Below, piece by piece: positions 4,706 through 6,814 of a stretch of DNA of 6,814 nucleotides. Origin of the DNA: Candidatus Faecivivens stercoravium. Lineage in GTDB: Bacteria > Bacillota > Clostridia > Oscillospirales > Ruminococcaceae. The notes beneath the pieces were generated by a model that saw only the letters and a program-made list of their open reading frames with translations, was not told where the DNA came from and did no database searches. A program made the position numbers and the translations under genes. Numbering within the stretch: the stretch's first letter is position 1; every line of letters starts with the position of its first letter. Where the stretch lies: contig DVHA01000046.1 of the NCBI GenBank assembly GCA_018712425.1, positions 1 through 6,814 on the forward strand, in the 5' to 3' direction.

Positions 4706-5911
4706 ATGAACAAAACCCGCGAGATCCAGGTCAAAGGGCTGCTGGTGCAGGCCCTGTTCTGGGCCTCCTACTGCGCCTATTCCAGCTTTATCGTCAACAT
4801 GCTGACCGACTACGGCTACCCTTCCGCCACCGCCACCGGGATGATGACCGCGACCAGCGTCCTCTCCTTCATCGCCCAGCCGGTCTCGGGCTACATCTGC
4901 GACAACTTTATCTCCCACAAGCGGGTCTATATCGCCCTGACCATCTGCGCGCTGCCGACGATGGTGCTGCTCTCCCACTGCCTCTTTTCGCCGGTGCTGA
5001 CGATGGCGCTGATGCTCCTCTTCACCGTCTTCATGGTGCAGATGCCGGGGCTTCTGGACGCCTGGGTCATCGGACTCACCAACCTATACCCCGGGGTCAA
5101 CTACGGCCTCTGCCGGGGGTCCAGCTCCCTCCTCTTCGCGATTGCCGCCCAGGCGATGGGCTGGGTCACCGCCCAGTTCGGCCACGGCGCCCGGATGTGG
5201 CTCGGGGCGGCGCTGGGGCTCCTGTCGGTGATCGTCGCCTTCACGCTGAAAGAGCTGCCGACCAGGCGCCAGGCGGAAGCGGCCGCCGGTGAAGCCAATT
5301 CCCGCAACCCCCACGGCCTTTCGACCGGTGAAACGGTGAAAATCCTCGTCCGGAACAAATGCTACCTCCTGCTGCTGGCGATGAATTTCCTTTTGTTCCT
5401 CGGGTATTCCTGCGTTTCCTCCTTCATCCCGGTGCTGACCGAACAGCTGGGCGGCGGTTCGGGCGAAGTCGGGACGGTCTTCGCGCTGAACGCCCTGGCG
5501 GAGGTCCCGGCGATGTTTTTGATGAGCGCGGTGCTCCGGAAGGTGCCGGCAAAAAAGGTCATCCTGTTTGCGGCGGTCTTCTTTGTGCTGCGGCTGGGGC
5601 TGACGGCGCTGTCGGCGAATTTTACGATGATGCTGCTAATCCAGCTGCTGCAGGGGTTCTCCTTCGCGGTCATCTGGCCGGCGTCGATGGGGTATTTAAA
5701 CCAGATTGTCGAGGACGGGGTCCGTTCGACGGCGATCATGACCTACTCGTCGGTGACGCTGGGGGTCAGCGCCATCTTTGGCAACCTCTTCGGGACGCTA
5801 ATCCTCTCGGCTGCCGGGGATGTGCGGATGGTGTTCGGGTTCAGCGCACTGGTGGCGGGGCTGGGACTGATGCTTGGGGTTTACGGGATGGCCCGGAAGA
5901 TCTGGAAATAA
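4706..5911 (+). CDS. MFS transporter, 12-TM (MFS_1-like)
   Basis: A 401-aa major facilitator superfamily protein, the usual length for a 12-helix carrier. The first six helices fall at roughly 11-31, 41-62, 74-92, 97-117, 138-156 and 162-181. A charged, Ala/Gly-rich central loop (182-215) follows, then the second half from about 218 to 397. The loop between helices 2 and 3, SGYICDNFISHKR (61-73), is the MFS signature (G-x3-D-x4-HKR form). YGLCRGSSSLLFAI (133-146) resembles the R-x-GS helix of the LacY/nucleoside-proton-symporter side of the superfamily. The substrate cannot be read: sugar, nucleoside, drug or carboxylate are all possible. Start ATG has AAAGGA 9 nt before it. The gene is monocistronic, between its own promoter and terminator. 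Confidence 0.93.
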   Translation: MNKTREIQVKGLLVQALFWASYCAYSSFIVNMLTDYGYPSATATGMMTATSVLSFIAQPVSGYICDNFISHKRVYIALTICALPTMVLLSHCLFSPVLTMALMLLFTVFMVQMPGLLDAWVIGLTNLYPGVNYGLCRGSSSLLFAIAAQAMGWVTAQFGHGARMWLGAALGLLSVIVAFTLKELPTRRQAEAAAGEANSRNPHGLSTGETVKILVRNKCYLLLLAMNFLLFLGYSCVSSFIPVLTEQLGGGSGEVGTVFALNALAEVPAMFLMSAVLRKVPAKKVILFAAVFFVLRLGLTALSANFTMMLLIQLLQGFSFAVIWPASMGYLNQIVEDGVRSTAIMTYSSVTLGVSAIFGNLFGTLILSAAGDVRMVFGFSALVAGLGLMLGVYGMARKIWK

Positions 5912-5920
5912 AACTTTACA

Positions 5921-5946
5921 AAAGGTCCTCTCCGGAGGGCCTTTTT
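5921..5946 (+). terminator. Intrinsic terminator of the MFS gene
   Basis: AAAGGTCCTC (5921-5930) pairs with GAGGGCCTTT (5935-5944) over 10 positions with one T-G pair and a TCCG loop. The T-run ends at 5946, only 2 nt before the next -35 element. Confidence 0.92.
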
Positions 5947-5948
5947 GC

Positions 5949-5977
5949 TTGACTGTCCTGGCCGGAACTGCTATACT
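5949..5977 (+). promoter_or_regulatory. Strong promoter of the leader-peptide/GNAT unit
   Basis: TTGACT (5949-5954, 5 of 6), 17-nt spacer, TATACT (5972-5977, 5 of 6), with an extended -10 TG at 5969-5970. Start expected near 5984, leaving an untranslated leader of roughly 105 nt before the acetyltransferase start. Confidence 0.88.
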
Positions 5978-6021
5978 GAAGACAGCCTTTTGGCAAACTT
6001 TTACAGAAAGGGTGGTTGATT

Positions 6022-6060
6022 ATGAAGATGATGCGTGTACGGAGGGCCCACGGGAACTGA
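6022..6060 (+). CDS. 12-aa leader peptide MKMMRVRRAHGN
   Basis: A 12-codon ORF lies wholly inside the 5' leader, with a good Shine-Dalgarno (AAAGGGTGG, 6007-6015) 6 nt before the ATG and TGA at 6058-6060. It carries three arginines (CGT, CGG and the often rare AGG). R5-V6-R7 fits the Arg/Lys-x-Arg/Lys pattern known to cause macrolide-dependent ribosome arrest, as in ErmD-type leaders. Codons 7-9 overlap the upstream arm of the alternative hairpins that follow. Its role as a regulatory peptide is inferred from position, ribosome-binding site and overlap with the hairpin arm; a chance ORF is less likely but possible. Confidence 0.65.
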   Translation: MKMMRVRRAHGN

Positions 6061-6083
6061 CCCTCCAACCCGACCTTTGGAGG
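6041..6083 (+). promoter_or_regulatory. Translational attenuator with mutually exclusive hairpins
   Basis: Arm 1 is GGAGGG (6041-6046), arm 2 is CCCTCCAA (6061-6068), arm 3 is TTGGAGG (6077-6083). Arm 2 can pair with arm 1 (6 bp, 14-nt loop) or with arm 3 (7 bp, 8-nt loop), but not with both. Arm 3 contains GGAGG, the Shine-Dalgarno of the next gene, 6 nt before its ATG. Arm 1:2 pairing therefore exposes the site and 2:3 pairing hides it. Arm 1 lies inside the leader-peptide codons, so ribosome position can decide the outcome. No T-run follows, so control would be translational. Confidence 0.65.
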
Positions 6084-6089
6084 AACCCT

Positions 6090-6814
6090 ATGAACCACAA
6101 TATCACCATCCAACCCGCAGACACCCCGGAAGCAGAAGCTCGCTTCCGGCACCAGCTGACCTTATATTTCCGGCGGGACATCTTCCCCGGCGAGTCTCCG
6201 GAAACCGCCCTGCCGCCAGGTTATTGGCAAAACATTGACGCATTGCACTGGCGGGCGGAAAACCCGCTGCATTACCTCTTCTTCCGGCGGGACGGCGTTG
6301 AAATCGGCATGACTATGACTGTCCTCTATCTGACCGAAGATCAAAAACAATTTATCCTCGAGTTTTGTGTCTACCCCGCCTTCCGGGGCAATGGAACCGG
6401 GACCGCCTGTGCGGAGGCGCTGCTGCAATGGGGCCGGAAAAAAGGGGCCGCCTTTTTTGAATTAAACGCCGAAGACCCCCGCCGGGTGCATTTCTGGTCG
6501 CGGCTCGGCTTCCGGCCCAATGGGCGGAACCAGTCGGGGCCGCTTATGCTGCTGCCGCCAGACGAAAAAATCCCTTTTACCGTCTCAGCCCTTACCGATA
6601 CCGGCGAACTCTGGGATCTTGAAAGCAGCTTCCTCGCGGAAACCCGTAAGCCGCCGCTGGAACCGAATACCTTTGACCGGTTAGCCGACGCCATCGACAC
6701 CGGGAAAATCCTGTTTCTGGTGTCCAGGCGGCTGAACCGTCCGGTCGGCATCTGTTCGGTCAGCCCGTTTTACCTGGCTTCCGCCGGTTCCGCTGCCGCG
6801 ATGCTGGATAATCT
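6090..6814 (+). CDS. Tandem-GNAT N-acetyltransferase, 3' end beyond window
   Basis: The first 241 codons of an acetyltransferase open to the right edge. GNAT domain 1 spans about residues 5-155: TMTVLYLTEDQKQFILEFCV is the central strand pair, followed by motif A with R99-G-N-G102-T-G104 for acetyl-CoA binding, and FWSRLGFRP (135-143) closing the domain. From about 162 a second domain begins (FTVSALTDTGELWDLESSFL) and reaches KILFLVSRRLNRPVGICSV before the window ends, so the full protein should have two GNAT folds. The substrate is unknown. Start ATG 6090 has GGAGG (6079-6083) 6 nt upstream, and that site is part of the alternative hairpin. The gene is transcribed from 5949-5977 behind a leader peptide, suggesting induced expression, as for acetyltransferases linked to stress or antibiotics; the last point is inference. 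Confidence 0.88.
   Translation, partial: MNHNITIQPADTPEAEARFRHQLTLYFRRDIFPGESPETALPPGYWQNIDALHWRAENPLHYLFFRRDGVEIGMTMTVLYLTEDQKQFILEFCVYPAFRGNGTGTACAEALLQWGRKKGAAFFELNAEDPRRVHFWSRLGFRPNGRNQSGPLMLLPPDEKIPFTVSALTDTGELWDLESSFLAETRKPPLEPNTFDRLADAIDTGKILFLVSRRLNRPVGICSVSPFYLASAGSAAAMLDN

Noticed and set aside
4669..5292. Plus-strand frame overlapping the MFS gene (207 codons)
   Set aside because: It is a +1-type shadow of the transporter with an Arg/Pro/Leu-rich product. The MFS frame shows clear helices and motifs.
5912..6010. Imperfect repeat AACTTTACAAAAGG / AACTTTTACAGAAAGG flanking the terminator-promoter junction
   Set aside because: It consists of short A/T-rich similarity that includes a Shine-Dalgarno-like end, with no sign of duplication around it.
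1..6814. CRISPR arrays, insertion sequences, integrase sites, rRNA
   Set aside because: I found no regularly spaced repeats, transposase or integrase coding, target-site duplications or rRNA segments. The tRNA 3' end is not duplicated elsewhere in the window.

Overview
Organism: the coding DNA is G+C-rich with strong G/C at third codon positions, while the gaps are A+T-rich. The window has purine-rich Shine-Dalgarno sequences (GGAGG/AAAGGA), near-consensus sigma-A promoters with 17-nt spacers, intrinsic terminators, a CCA-encoding tRNA gene and GTG/TTG starts. Together with the families present (YczE-type membrane protein, clostridial-type S1-domain protein, an anaerobe-type Fe-S protein domain), this points to a G+C-rich anaerobic Firmicute, probably a gut clostridium of the Oscillospiraceae type. 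That placement is inference.

Layout. (1) 1-1252, minus strand: a YczE/YitT-like membrane protein and a YhbS-like GNAT acetyltransferase form a tight operon; a possible third ORF runs off the left edge. (2) 1326-1554, minus: tRNA-Ser(GGA) with a perfect-consensus promoter and a strong terminator. (3) 1599-2468, plus: a two-gene unit with overlapping stop/start. It encodes a stand-alone version of the domain normally found behind a ferredoxin domain, and a small protein with a CxxCxxxCG cluster. A C-rich, G-poor tail follows. (4) 2626-3094, plus: a self-contained unit made of a very strong promoter, a structured leader of about 200 nt carrying a possible 19-codon aromatic-rich micro-ORF, a 59-aa protein of unknown function and a near-perfect terminator. 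(5) 3188-3589, plus: a 133-aa protein of unknown function, ending tail-to-tail in a shared CTAG with (6) 3586-4515, minus: a three-S1-domain RNA-binding protein. (7) 4635-5946, plus: a monocistronic MFS transporter with its own promoter and terminator. (8) 5949-6814, plus: a promoter, a 12-codon leader peptide, a pair of mutually exclusive hairpins that can hide or expose a Shine-Dalgarno sequence, and a tandem-GNAT acetyltransferase truncated by the right edge.

The window is mostly a series of short, independently promoted units rather than one pathway. The most interesting signals are regulatory: the leader-peptide/alternative-hairpin arrangement before the second acetyltransferase, and the strongly transcribed leader before the 59-aa gene. 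No mobile element, CRISPR array or rRNA is visible.
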